This document shows, in pieces, positions 47,935-57,444 of a DNA stretch of 64,000 nt; the stretch's first letter is position 1, and each line of letters opens with the position of its first letter. Under the pieces are notes generated by a model, which had not been told where the DNA came from, did not search any database, and saw only the letters and a program-made list of their open reading frames with translations. Origin of the DNA: Nitrospira sp. (GTDB lineage: Bacteria; Nitrospirota; Nitrospiria; Nitrospirales; Nitrospiraceae); the NCBI GenBank assembly GCA_020846195.1, contig JADLEJ010000004.1, forward strand, positions 310,001 through 374,000, given 5' to 3'. The translations under genes and the position numbers were made by a program.

Positions 47935-48231
47935 TCAATTCATCCGCAACGCCAAATCCTTTAAGGACTGCACCACCGCAAACTGCAGAAACGTCAACGC
48001 GAGAATGGCGATAATCGGCGAAAGATCGATGCCCATGCGCCATCCCATCCACCGGCGAATGGGCGCGAGCACCGGTTCCGTCGCGCGGTCGAGAAATTGG
48101 ACGATCGGATTCCATGGATCGGGACTGACCCAGGAAATCAAAGCCCGGGCAATGATAATCCACATATACAACCACAGCACATAATCCAGCACCGTGGCGA
48201 TCCCCAACAGTACATTCCCAAACACAAACAT
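47935..48231 (-). CDS. YggT family membrane protein
   Basis: A 98-residue protein with two hydrophobic segments and the family motif RALISWVSPDPWNPIVQFLDRATEPVLAPIRR in short form (ISWVSPDPWNP; TEPVLAPIRR). Its ATG shares one base with the proC stop. Role uncertain; the family has been linked to division and osmotic tolerance. Confidence 0.9.
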   Translation of the reverse strand: MFVFGNVLLGIATVLDYVLWLYMWIIIARALISWVSPDPWNPIVQFLDRATEPVLAPIRRWMGWRMGIDLSPIIAILALTFLQFAVVQSLKDLALRMN

Positions 48232-49049
48232 CAGCGTCCAAGCTCCTGAGATCGTTTCGTCGCCGCTTCGATAGCATCGATGAGCGTCGCGCGCATCCCG
48301 CCGACTTCGAGACGATGCAAGCCGGCAATCGTCGTGCCGCCTGGAGACGCGACTTTGTCTTTGAGTCTAGCAGGATGTTCTCCGGTTTCGATCACCATCT
48401 TGGCGGCGCCCAAAACAGTTTGCGCCGCCAGCACCTCAGCCGTCGCGCGGGGCAACCCCATCTTCACACCGCCGTCGGCCATCGCTTCGATAGCCAGAAA
48501 CACGTAGGCCGGACCGCTGCCGCTGAGCCCTGTCACCGCGTCCATCAACCGTTCTTCAACCGTCACGACCTTCCCAACCGATTCGAACATCGTGCGCGCA
48601 AGACCGGCATCCCCTTCAGACACGCCCGGTCCAATGGCCAGTGCCGTCAGGCCTTCCCGCACCATGGCAGGCGTATTCGGCATGGCTCGAACTACGCGCG
48701 TGCTAGCCCCACCGGCATTCGCGATGGCCTGGATCGGAATTCCCGCAGCTACGGATACCGTAAGCGCGCGTTTCAACTCCCCGGCAATATCCTTCATGAC
48801 TCCGTCAAGAATCTGCGGCTTCACGGCCAGCACAATAATCCCGGCCCATGCAGCCGCCTCGCGATTCGTCCCGCCCACGCGGATACCGTAGAGACGCTTC
48901 AACGTCTCGCCGCGCGCCGCCACTGGATCTGTGGCCCAGATCCGATCGGGCTCGCAGCAATGCGTCGCGACAAGCCCTGCGATCAGGGCTTCGGCCATCT
49001 GCCCGCCACCGATGAACGCAATCTTTTCCGCAATGCCGGGCTTAGACAT
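48231..49049 (-). CDS. proC: Pyrroline-5-carboxylate reductase
   Basis: A 272-residue enzyme for the last step of proline synthesis. IAFIGGGQMAEALIAGL is the NAD(P) site, VRAMPNTPAMV and LSGSGPAYVF are signatures, and SPGGTTIAGL closes the active site. ATG 49049 (MSKPGIAEK) overlaps yggS by 8 nt. Confidence 0.93.
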   Translation of the reverse strand: MSKPGIAEKIAFIGGGQMAEALIAGLVATHCCEPDRIWATDPVAARGETLKRLYGIRVGGTNREAAAWAGIIVLAVKPQILDGVMKDIAGELKRALTVSVAAGIPIQAIANAGGASTRVVRAMPNTPAMVREGLTALAIGPGVSEGDAGLARTMFESVGKVVTVEERLMDAVTGLSGSGPAYVFLAIEAMADGGVKMGLPRATAEVLAAQTVLGAAKMVIETGEHPARLKDKVASPGGTTIAGLHRLEVGGMRATLIDAIEAATKRSQELGR

Positions 49050-49755
49050 GGCGCGCTCCAAAGATCGCCGTGCCAACGCGCACCAGCGTGGCGCCCTCTT
49101 CGATCGCGATCTCAAAGTCATGCGACATGCCCATGGATAACTCCTGCATTGTCACCGACGGAATCCCTTCTGCACGAATGCGCGCTCCGAGCCCGCGCAG
49201 TTCACGAAAATACGGCCGGGCTTCTTCCGGCTGTGCCGCCGGGGGCGGGATCGTCATCAACCCTTGAATACGGAGATGCGGCAATGCGCCAAGGCTCGCC
49301 AGGTCTCGCATCAACGCATCCGGCTGAAACCCGGCCTTGCTGGCTTCGCCGGCAATATTCACCTCCAGCAGCACCGCTTGCGCCACGCCGGCGGCACCGG
49401 CACGGCGGTCGATCTCTTGCGCCAGCTCGACAGAATCCACCGAGTGAATCAGCTCAAACCGGCCGATGGCATCGCGCACTTTTCGCCGCTGAAGCTGGCC
49501 GATGAAATGCCAGCGCGGCGACAGGTCTTGAAGCAGCGCGACTTTTGACAGCGCCTCCTGCATCCGATTCTCCCCCAGGAGGGAGAGACCGGCTTGGAGG
49601 CCTTCTCTGATCCGCTCTACCTGAACCGTCTTCGTCGCGGCGACCAACCGGACAGTCTCCGATGACCTACCGGCCCGTTCCGCGGCACAGTGGAGACGGT
49701 CCAACACCCGGTGCACGCGCCGGGCAAGAGAATCATCTGCGTCCCGCTCCATCAT
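49042..49755 (-). CDS. yggS: YggS/PLPBP family pyridoxal-phosphate homeostasis protein
   Basis: A 237-residue PLP-binding TIM barrel. VRLVAATKTVQ holds the PLP lysine, with LLGENRMQEA, WHFIGQLQRRKVR and ELSMGMSHDFEIAI following. It buffers free PLP. Three close starts (GTG 49758, ATG 49755, ATG 49752) are possible. Confidence 0.92.
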   Translation of the reverse strand: MMERDADDSLARRVHRVLDRLHCAAERAGRSSETVRLVAATKTVQVERIREGLQAGLSLLGENRMQEALSKVALLQDLSPRWHFIGQLQRRKVRDAIGRFELIHSVDSVELAQEIDRRAGAAGVAQAVLLEVNIAGEASKAGFQPDALMRDLASLGALPHLRIQGLMTIPPPAAQPEEARPYFRELRGLGARIRAEGIPSVTMQELSMGMSHDFEIAIEEGATLVRVGTAIFGARHV

Positions 49756-49852
49756 CACTGCACCAGCGCACGTCCTGTCCCTATGCACCCACTCGCTGGC
49801 GTTATTCTAACGGAACCCCCTGGGAATTGGCAGGGGCGCTGGCCTCCCTGCG

Positions 49853-50587
49853 TCACACATTTGCGGATAGCCCTATCGCGCTCACCATCGTGCCAATCAC
49901 TTTCCCCTCGCGGCGATAGGAGAAAAAGAGGTCTTCATGACAGATCGTACAGACGTTCACGCTCGTGACCCGCTCACCGGCAATCCCGCAATCCTGCACT
50001 TGCCGCCTGATCAACGCCTTCAAATCAAGACGCGCTTTCCCCTCGCGATGGTCCCGCAGCACAGCCTCCCACCAGGAGAATCGCTGCCGGATTTCATTCA
50101 GCACCGGTTCGTCCACTTCATAGCAACAGACGCCGGCAGAAGGACCGATGCTGACGTGCAGCTGGTCGAGACCGGCCCCGAATCGCGACTGCATCAGCGC
50201 CAGCGTCTTCGGCACGATCCCGGCCACGGCCCCGCGCCATCCGGCATGGATCGCGGCCACCACCCGCCGCCGCGCATCGTGCACCAGCACTGGAACGCAG
50301 TCGGCGGTGCGCACCGCCACCATCGTCCCAGGCTGATCCGTGACCAGCGCATCCCACCCGCCATCGAACCGGTCGGCATCGGTCACTGGACGGTCGACCA
50401 CAAGGGCCTCCGTCCCATGCACCTGTTTCACCGACAAGATCCAGGGGGCCGAAACGCCGGGCGCTCGCATCGGCGCGCCGGTTCCCAACCGCAGCTGTTC
50501 AGCATGCGCCTTGGTGCCGAAGAAGTGCCGGACTCCGCTTCTCACAGAAGCAAACGCCGGCACCGTAATCACCGATGCTCGTCCCAT
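49853..50587 (-). CDS. pgeF: YfiH/PgeF family purine nucleoside phosphorylase-like protein
   Basis: A 244-residue laccase-domain (DUF152) protein, known as a peptidoglycan-editing factor and purine nucleosidase. VKQVHGTEALVV, TADCVPVLVHD and AAIHAGWRGAVAGI hold the His/Cys metal site, and CTICHEDLFFSYRR is the typical end. ATG 50587 is used; a 16-residue extension is weaker. Confidence 0.9.
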   Translation of the reverse strand: MGRASVITVPAFASVRSGVRHFFGTKAHAEQLRLGTGAPMRAPGVSAPWILSVKQVHGTEALVVDRPVTDADRFDGGWDALVTDQPGTMVAVRTADCVPVLVHDARRRVVAAIHAGWRGAVAGIVPKTLALMQSRFGAGLDQLHVSIGPSAGVCCYEVDEPVLNEIRQRFSWWEAVLRDHREGKARLDLKALIRRQVQDCGIAGERVTSVNVCTICHEDLFFSYRREGKVIGTMVSAIGLSANV

Positions 50588-50653
50588 GCGTCGATCCTCT
50601 TCTCCCGTTGCCTTTTGCCCTTCGCCTCTCGGCACTGAATATGGCTCGGCAGG

Positions 50654-51859
50654 CTAGTTCACCTGCTTCCGGAGGAACGTGGGCACATCCCATTCATCTT
50701 CCGCCACGAGCGCCCGATCGATCGCCTCACGGGCATCGTTTCGCTGGCGAAGGAAGGTGGGGCGATCCAGGTCTTTCATCGGCCGGTCGGCCATGCCCAT
50801 GGCGGCCGCGCTCACCCCCACACCAGCCAATACCGGCTGCACCGGCTTCGCTGCGCGCGCCGACGTCTGTTCGACGCTCGCCGCCATCGAGACCATATCC
50901 TCTTCGCATTCAAAGCCTGTGGCAATCACCGTCACCACCAAATCGTCGCCCATGTCGGGATTGATCACTTGGCCGACAATGATGTTCGCATCCGAATCGG
51001 CCGTTTGCTGAATGATCGAGGCCGCCTCTTCGATTTCGTGCAGCGTCATGTTCGGACCGCCGGTGATATTCAGCAGCACGCCGCGGGCGCCCTGCACGCT
51101 GCCTTCTTCCAGCAGCGGGCTGCAGATCGCCCGTTGCGCGGACTCAATCGCGCGATTGGTGCCCCGTGCGATGCCCATGCCCATGACGGCGCGGCCCGTA
51201 TGCGACATGATCGTCCGCACATCGGCAAAGTCGACGTTCACATGGCCGGTGGTCGTGATCACATCGGCGATGCCTTGGATCGCCTGGCGCAACACATCGT
51301 CGGCGACTTTGAAGGCTTCGAGCAAGGGCGTCGACTTGTCGACAATCCCCAGCAGGCGCTGATTCGGAATCACCAGCAGCGTATCGACATGGCGGCGAAG
51401 ATCGCGAATGCCCTCTTCCGCATGTTTATGGCGGCGCTGGCCTTCATATTGAAAGGGCTTGGTCACGACGCCCACGGTGAGAATGCCTTGCTCCCGCGCA
51501 ATGCTGGCCACGATCGGAGCCGCGCCGGTGCCGGTCCCGCCGCCCATGCCAGCCGTGACGAACACCATGTCCGCGCCTTCGAGACATTCCCGGATATGGT
51601 CTTTGCTCTCAAGCGCCGCGTCTTTCCCGATTTCCGGACGGGCGCCAGCGCCGAGTCCGCGAGTCCGCTCAGGACCCAATTGAATCTTGTACGGCGCCAG
51701 CGACCGGTCGAGCGCTTGCAAATCGGTATTCGCGGCGATGAAATCGACCCGGGCCAGCCCCGACCCGATCATCGTATTCACGGCATTGCAGCCGGCCCCG
51801 CCGACTCCAACGACCTTGATCCTGACCGGTAACAACGCATCTTCCTGGAATGAGAACAT
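50654..51859 (-). CDS. ftsZ: Cell division GTPase
   Basis: A 401-residue tubulin homologue forming the Z-ring. [17 protein letters not shown] (nucleotide loop), [10 protein letters not shown] (tubulin signature) and the C-terminal partner-binding peptide DVPTFLRKQ are intact. GGAGG precedes ATG 51859. A 53-nt gap to ftsA contains a small GCGGCA/TGCCGC hairpin (51889-51903). Confidence 0.97.
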   Translation of the reverse strand: MFSFQEDALLPVRIKVVGVGGAGCNAVNTMIGSGLARVDFIAANTDLQALDRSLAPYKIQLGPERTRGLGAGARPEIGKDAALESKDHIRECLEGADMVFVTAGMGGGTGTGAAPIVASIAREQGILTVGVVTKPFQYEGQRRHKHAEEGIRDLRRHVDTLLVIPNQRLLGIVDKSTPLLEAFKVADDVLRQAIQGIADVITTTGHVNVDFADVRTIMSHTGRAVMGMGIARGTNRAIESAQRAICSPLLEEGSVQGARGVLLNITGGPNMTLHEIEEAASIIQQTADSDANIIVGQVINPDMGDDLVVTVIATGFECEEDMVSMAASVEQTSARAAKPVQPVLAGVGVSAAAMGMADRPMKDLDRPTFLRQRNDAREAIDRALVAEDEWDVPTFLRKQVN

Positions 51860-51912
51860 TGCGGCACCTCCTCACCTGTGATCGCCGAGCGGCACCATGC
51901 CGCGCGCGAAAG

Positions 51913-53154
51913 TTAAAACACTTCCCACACCCGTTTCGTCCAACCCACCATCTTGGTCCAAGCCCCTCCGTTCCGGAGGCCCGCGGTATCCAATTCGTCC
52001 GCATGCTTCCGGGCATGCAACAACAGCCCAACGCCGGTCGCATGGCCGGGATTGCTCACAATGTCCCTGAGCCCGCCGACTCCCGACGGCGTCCCGCGGC
52101 GCGCCGGCAGGTTCAACACTTTTTCCGCCGCATCCGGCATCCCTTCGAGCAACGACGTGCCGCCGGTCAGCACGACCCCGGCGCCCAACATGCCCTCATA
52201 ACCGGCCCGCGCGATCTCGCGCCGGACCAGCTCAAACATTTCATCGACGCGCGGCTCAAGAATCTCGGCGATATCCCGGCGCGAGAACGTCCGTGCCGGA
52301 CGGTCGCCCACCGACGGCACCTCGACGGTCTCATGCCCAGTCACCAAGTCCGTCCGAGCCGTGCCGTACTGCATCTTGATTTTCTCGGCCTCGGTCTGAG
52401 ACGTCAGCAAGCCGATCGCCAGGTCCTTCGTCAAATTCTGTCCGCCGATGGGGAGCACCGCCGAATGCCGGATACTGCCCTCGAAGAAAATCGCCAGGTC
52501 GGTCGTCCCGCCGCCGAGATCCACCATGGCCACACCGAGATCGCGCTCTTCATGACTCAAGACCGCTTCGCTGGACGCCAGCGGCTGGAGAATGATGTCC
52601 ACCACGTCGAGCCCGGCGCGGTTGACGCTCTTGATGATATTTTGCGCGGAGGTCACCGCGCCGGTGATCACATGCACATTGACCTCGAGCCTGGTCCCGG
52701 ACAGCCCGAGCGGCTCGCGCACGCCATCCTGCCCATCGACCATGTACTCGCGGGGCAAGACGTGCAGGATGCGCCGCTCATGCGGAATCACCGCCAGCGT
52801 CCGGGCGCTCTCGATCGCCCGATGGATATCCTCGCGCGTCACTTCGGCCTTCTTCAGCGCCACGACGCCCTTGCAGTTCTCCGCCGAGATATGGCTCCCG
52901 GCAATGCCGGTGTAGACCGAATTGATCTGAACCGCCGCCATCAGCTCGGCCTCTTCGACCGCCTTCTTGATCGACTCCACCGTGCTCTCGATATCGACCA
53001 CCACGCCTTTGCGAAGCCCGCGGGACGGACTGGCGCCGACGCCGATGACATTCAACGCGCCGTCGTCCGTAATCTCCGCGACGATCGCGCAGATCTTGGT
53101 CGTCCCGATATCCAGCCCGACAAGGATTTGATCTCGTTTTGGCACCGCGATCAC
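51913..53154 (-). CDS. ftsA: Cell division protein, actin-like membrane tether of FtsZ
   Basis: A 413-residue ATPase. VGLDIGTTKICAIVAE and MVDLGGGTTDLAIF are the phosphate loops, and VVLTGGTSLLEG the adenosine motif. The C-terminal WTKMVGWTKRVWEVF forms the amphipathic membrane helix. GTG 53154 overlaps the ftsQ stop; GTG 53145 is an alternative. Confidence 0.95.
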   Translation of the reverse strand: MIAVPKRDQILVGLDIGTTKICAIVAEITDDGALNVIGVGASPSRGLRKGVVVDIESTVESIKKAVEEAELMAAVQINSVYTGIAGSHISAENCKGVVALKKAEVTREDIHRAIESARTLAVIPHERRILHVLPREYMVDGQDGVREPLGLSGTRLEVNVHVITGAVTSAQNIIKSVNRAGLDVVDIILQPLASSEAVLSHEERDLGVAMVDLGGGTTDLAIFFEGSIRHSAVLPIGGQNLTKDLAIGLLTSQTEAEKIKMQYGTARTDLVTGHETVEVPSVGDRPARTFSRRDIAEILEPRVDEMFELVRREIARAGYEGMLGAGVVLTGGTSLLEGMPDAAEKVLNLPARRGTPSGVGGLRDIVSNPGHATGVGLLLHARKHADELDTAGLRNGGAWTKMVGWTKRVWEVF

Positions 53155-54026
53155 CCCCTCTCTCGCACAATCACACGATTCTCATACCGCAGATCGATTT
53201 CATTGCCGCCCCGGCTATGCCCATCGAACGTCACCGTCTTCAGCGACGGCTTGACCCGTTGAAACCGCTCCCATTGATCGCTCACGGCCTCTTCGCCGAA
53301 TTGAAATTGAACGCCCCTGACAGAGGCCACCAGGTTGGCCGGGTTCGCCGCATTCACTTGCAAGCGCCCCTCGATGCTCTGCCCGACCAATCGCGCCAGC
53401 TCGATACCGGACTTGACCGCGCGGCGCACATCCGCATCCCCGCGCAACAACTCCCGGGAGCCCAGGCCCGTGACCATCGGAAACATCGCGTTGTCGTCCT
53501 GCCCCAATCGCGCCAGCACATGCCCCTCGTCATCGCTCAGGAAGTTTTCCGAATTGGCATGCACAATCGCCGCCGGCTTGCGCTCCACCACGGAAATACG
53601 CAGTTCATGAAACGGCACCCGGGTCACCACCGCATCCTTGACCCAGGGATGAGACTCCACCCGCTCCTTCATCGCCGTCGTCACAATATGATGAAGGGGA
53701 GTCCCGGGCTTGAGCGCCAGCCGGTCCACCAGCTCCTGCTTCCCGATCTGATGCACTCCTTCAACCGTCACCGTTTTGATTTCTAGAAGCCGCTGAAGCA
53801 ACGGGCCGGAGCGCTGCACGCCAACGGCCAAGCCCCAGCCAGCCAGCACCACGCCGACACCGATCGCGCCCCATCGAACAAACTGCCGGCCCTTCGCCGC
53901 CACGTGCGCGCGGCGAGCCACACGATTCTGGCTCACGGCCTGGTTGGAGCGAGACCCTTTCCATTGATTCTGCCGGGGGCCGTCCGGCTTCTGCGCATTG
54001 CGGCGCGCAATTGTCCATTTCTTCAT
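53151..54026 (-). CDS. ftsQ: Cell division protein FtsQ
   Basis: A 291-residue bitopic protein. A basic cytoplasmic tail (1-50), one membrane helix (about 55-72) and a POTRA domain (IKTVTVEGVHQIGKQEL, from about 82) followed by the FtsQ beta-domain (VERKPAAIVH). It lies between ddl and ftsA, with 4-nt overlaps on both sides. Confidence 0.92.
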   Translation of the reverse strand: MKKWTIARRNAQKPDGPRQNQWKGSRSNQAVSQNRVARRAHVAAKGRQFVRWGAIGVGVVLAGWGLAVGVQRSGPLLQRLLEIKTVTVEGVHQIGKQELVDRLALKPGTPLHHIVTTAMKERVESHPWVKDAVVTRVPFHELRISVVERKPAAIVHANSENFLSDDEGHVLARLGQDDNAMFPMVTGLGSRELLRGDADVRRAVKSGIELARLVGQSIEGRLQVNAANPANLVASVRGVQFQFGEEAVSDQWERFQRVKPSLKTVTFDGHSRGGNEIDLRYENRVIVRERG

Positions 54027-55021
54027 GCCCGCGATCCTTTGCCTTTTCCGGCTGGCGCCATTCTGCCGGCGCGATCCAGCGCCGACTGCAAGATGCGCTC
54101 GACTAAGCTGTCGTAATCGATGCCAGCCTGGCCCGCCGCCATCGGCAACAAACTGGTCTCCGTCATGCCAGGCACGGTGTTGATCTCCAACATGTAGGGC
54201 TTGCCGCGCGGGGTAATCCTGAAGTCCACGCGAGCGGCTCCTTCGCAGCCCAGCGCCTCATAGGTCCGGCGCCCCAATTCGGCAATCTGTTTCAATATCT
54301 TGGCCGGCAACGGAGCCGGACAAAGATACTGGGTTTTTCCCTTTTGATACTTCGCTGAAAAATCGTAGAAGCCGTCCGGCGCCACGATTTCCACCGCCGG
54401 CAAGATCGTAAGCGCGCCGGACGGCCCGCCCAAAATCGACACCGTCGTTTCGTGACCCGGGATATAGGCCTCGACCATCGCATCCGGATCGTACCGATGA
54501 GCCAGCGCCAGCGCGTCTTTCCATTGGCCAGGCTTCCGGACTATGGAGACGCCGATCGTGGATCCCTGCGACGCCGGCTTCACCACCACCGGCAACGTCA
54601 GCTTCGCCGCCTTCAGCACCATCGCCAGCGACGGCTGTTCTCCGCGCCTTATCTGCGTCCCGGCCGGAACCGGCACCTTTGCCGACACCGCCAGAGTCTT
54701 CGTCGTGACCTTGTGCATGCCCATCGCGCTCGCCTGCACACCGGACCCCGTGTAGGGAATCCCGAGCGTCTCTAAAAATCCCTGGATCGTCCCGTCTTCG
54801 CCGCCCGGGCCATGCAGGGCCAGGAAGGCCAGCTCGATATTGTGCTTTGTCACATCGCGATACAGATTCGGGCTCACATCGATCGCCACCGCGCGATAGC
54901 CCCGGCGGAGAAGCGACTGGTGCACCGCCCGCCCAGTGCGCAGAGAAATCTCGCGCTCGGACGATTGCCCGCCCATCAACACTCCGATTCGCTTCTTCGT
55001 GAGCACCCGACGATCCGCCAT
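54023..55021 (-). CDS. ddl: D-alanine-D-alanine ligase
   Basis: A 332-residue ATP-grasp enzyme making D-Ala-D-Ala for peptidoglycan. IGVLMGGQSSEREISLRTG, LALHGPGGEDGTIQG, KPASQGSTIGV and LEINTVPGMTETSLLP are diagnostic. ATG 55021 is preferred because GAGGA lies 6 nt before it; two upstream in-frame starts are less well placed. Confidence 0.95.
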   Translation of the reverse strand: MADRRVLTKKRIGVLMGGQSSEREISLRTGRAVHQSLLRRGYRAVAIDVSPNLYRDVTKHNIELAFLALHGPGGEDGTIQGFLETLGIPYTGSGVQASAMGMHKVTTKTLAVSAKVPVPAGTQIRRGEQPSLAMVLKAAKLTLPVVVKPASQGSTIGVSIVRKPGQWKDALALAHRYDPDAMVEAYIPGHETTVSILGGPSGALTILPAVEIVAPDGFYDFSAKYQKGKTQYLCPAPLPAKILKQIAELGRRTYEALGCEGAARVDFRITPRGKPYMLEINTVPGMTETSLLPMAAGQAGIDYDSLVERILQSALDRAGRMAPAGKGKGSRA

Positions 55022-55034
55022 GGCCATTCCTCGC

Positions 55035-55979
55035 TTACGCCCGTCCAACCACCTTGAGTTCTAATTCCAGCTTCACACCAGTTTTTTTCGCCACCGCCGA
55101 CCGGACTTTTCGGATCAGCGCCAGCACATCCTTGGCGCTCGCCTGTCCCTGGTTCACAATAAAGTTCGCATGCTTGTCCGAGACCTGCGCATCGCCGACC
55201 TGGGCGCCCTTGAGCCCCGCCAAATCGATGACGCGGCCCGCCGAATCCTTGGGGGGATTCTTGAACACACAGCCGGCGCTCGGCAGCGCCAGCGGTTGTG
55301 TATCGCGGCGGTAGTGCAGGTAGTCTTTCACCACTTGCTCAATCGCCGTCCGCACGCCGGTCTTCAGTTGCATCCACACGCCCACGACAACACCGGCAGG
55401 CAACGCCGCCCTGCGATAGGCAAAGGGAATCTCCGACGCCGGGATATCGACAATCTCTCCCTTGCGAGTCACCAACCGCACCGCCTTCACCGCATCTTTC
55501 ATCTCGCCCAACTTCGTGCCCGCATTCATCACGACGCATCCCGCAACCGTGCCGGGAATACCGGCGGCCCATTCGAGCCCGGCCAGCGCATGGCGGATGG
55601 CGTACCCAATCAGCGTCGGCATCCCCACGCCTCCTTCGGCATAGAGCACCGCGCCCGGCTCTTCTCTGATCGCGCGAAGCTGCCCGAGATTGACCACCAC
55701 GCCTTTGATCCCCTTGTCGCGAATGAGGAGATTCGTCCCGCCCACCACAAACAACGGAAGCTTCTGAGCCGCCGTTTGCCGGACCAGTCGGGCCACATCC
55801 TCGACATCGGCCGGTTCCACCAACACATCGGCCGGTCCCCCGATCCGGAAAGACGTGTACTCTTTGAGCGGCGCATTGAACGACACCGCCCCGCGAATTC
55901 CCTCGACTGCGGCGTCCAATCGACGCTGGGCGATGGCCCGGCGGCCGGTCTGTCCATCTGTCCGTCCTTGCCGCGCCAT
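55035..55979 (-). CDS. murB: UDP-N-acetylenolpyruvoylglucosamine reductase
   Basis: A 314-residue FAD enzyme producing UDP-MurNAc. YTSFRIGGPADVLVEP, VGGTNLLIRDKGI, GIPGTVAGCVVMNAG and AGCVFKNPPKD are family motifs; the shortened fold fits type IIb enzymes. It follows murC with 3 nt between. Confidence 0.94.
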   Translation of the reverse strand: MARQGRTDGQTGRRAIAQRRLDAAVEGIRGAVSFNAPLKEYTSFRIGGPADVLVEPADVEDVARLVRQTAAQKLPLFVVGGTNLLIRDKGIKGVVVNLGQLRAIREEPGAVLYAEGGVGMPTLIGYAIRHALAGLEWAAGIPGTVAGCVVMNAGTKLGEMKDAVKAVRLVTRKGEIVDIPASEIPFAYRRAALPAGVVVGVWMQLKTGVRTAIEQVVKDYLHYRRDTQPLALPSAGCVFKNPPKDSAGRVIDLAGLKGAQVGDAQVSDKHANFIVNQGQASAKDVLALIRKVRSAVAKKTGVKLELELKVVGRA

Positions 55980-55982
55980 TGC

Positions 55983-57377
55983 CTACGTGGTGGAATCGGG
56001 CGTCATTCTCGCCAGCAACCCCGTCCCAGCTTTCCAAATATCGCCGGCTCCCAGCGTCACGACCAGATCGCCCGGCTGCAAATGCGGCAAGACCTGATCC
56101 GGCAACGATTCCTTTTTTTCGATGAACGTCACGCCCTGGTGCCCAGCGGCCTTAATGCTGTCGGCCAGCGCGGCGCCGGAGACGCCCGGGATCGGCGCTT
56201 CGCCGGCCGCATAGATCTCCGTCATGAACAGCAGGTCCGCTTGATCGAACGCATGCGCGAATTCGTTGATCACATCGCGCGTCCGGCTATACCGGTGCGG
56301 TTGGAACAACACCACCAATCGCCGGTCCCAACCCTGTTTCGCCGCCGCCAATGTCGCTTTGACTTCCGTGGGATGGTGGCCATAGTCATCCACCACCATG
56401 ATCCCGTTCGCTTCTCCACGCAGATGAAACCGCCGCTCTACGCCGGTAAACGCCGCCAGCCCCTTGCGGATCAAATCGACCGGCACCTCCAGCTCGATGC
56501 CGATGGCGATGGCCGCCAGGGCGTTGGAGACGTTGTGGATGCCGGGGACCGCGAGCCGAAAGGGCCCGAGGTTTTTTCCGCGGAAATGCGCGCGGAACTC
56601 CGCGCCCCATTGCTTGAGGCTGATATCGGTCGCCTTGAAGTCCGGCACCACTCCGGGCCGTTCGTGGAGTCCGTAGGTGTGATACCGCTTCACAATGCGG
56701 GGGAACAGCGCGTGCAACCGCTCGTCGTCGGAACAGAGCACCGCCAGCCCATAGAAAGGAATCTTGTTAATAAATTCGAGAAAGCTGTCGTAAATCTTTT
56801 CCATCGACCCGTAGTGGTCGAGATGCTCGCGGTCCAGATTGGTCACGGCCACGATCGTCGGCGACAGACGGAGAAACGACCCGTCGCTCTCATCGGCTTC
56901 CGCCACCAGCAACTCGCCGCGGCCGAGCCGCGCATGGCTGCCGAGAGCGTTGACCTTGCCGCCGATGACCATCGTCGGATCCAATCCGCCGGAAGCCAGC
57001 ACATTGGCCACCATCGACGTCGTCGTGGTCTTGCCATGGGCCCCGGCGATCGCGACGCCGAACTTCAACCGCATCAGCTCGGCCAGCATTTCAGCCCGGG
57101 GAATCACCGGCACTTGCCTGGCCTTCGCCGCCTGGACTTCGGGATTAGTCGCGGCCACCGCGGAGGAAATCACTACCACCTGCGCCTCGCCGATATTGGC
57201 TTCCTGATGGCCGATGGCGATCTTGCCGCCAAGCTCCTCCAGCCGCCTGGTGGTTTCCGAGGCGTGTAAATCCGACCCGCTGACTTTGTATCCCATCGTC
57301 AGCAAGACCTCGGCGATCCCGCTCATCCCCGACCCACCGATGCCGACCAGATGAATGTGTTGTGTTTTTCGAAACAT
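55983..57377 (-). CDS. murC: UDP-N-acetylmuramate-L-alanine ligase
   Basis: A 464-residue Mur ligase adding L-Ala to UDP-MurNAc. HLVGIGGSGMSGIAEVL at the N-terminus, AGAHGKTTTTSMVA (ATP loop), EADESDGSFL and DDYGHHPTEVKATL are present. ATG 57377 (MFRKTQHIHL) is the family start; the frame upstream runs into murG. Confidence 0.96.
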   Translation of the reverse strand: MFRKTQHIHLVGIGGSGMSGIAEVLLTMGYKVSGSDLHASETTRRLEELGGKIAIGHQEANIGEAQVVVISSAVAATNPEVQAAKARQVPVIPRAEMLAELMRLKFGVAIAGAHGKTTTTSMVANVLASGGLDPTMVIGGKVNALGSHARLGRGELLVAEADESDGSFLRLSPTIVAVTNLDREHLDHYGSMEKIYDSFLEFINKIPFYGLAVLCSDDERLHALFPRIVKRYHTYGLHERPGVVPDFKATDISLKQWGAEFRAHFRGKNLGPFRLAVPGIHNVSNALAAIAIGIELEVPVDLIRKGLAAFTGVERRFHLRGEANGIMVVDDYGHHPTEVKATLAAAKQGWDRRLVVLFQPHRYSRTRDVINEFAHAFDQADLLFMTEIYAAGEAPIPGVSGAALADSIKAAGHQGVTFIEKKESLPDQVLPHLQPGDLVVTLGAGDIWKAGTGLLARMTPDSTT

Positions 57378-57444
57378 GGCCGTTCGCCTCAATCCTGGTG
57401 ATCCTGTTGATAGTCGCTGCGCTTGCTCTCGCGTCGTCCCTGCA

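Noticed and set aside
51850..53262. 470-codon plus-strand frame
   Set aside because: Antisense to ftsA, with an Arg/His/Asp-rich translation and no family motif.
55170..57269. 699-codon open frame on the plus strand
   Set aside because: It is exactly antisense to murB and murC, has a low-complexity His/Arg-rich translation and no ribosome binding site; long antisense frames are expected in GC-rich coding DNA.
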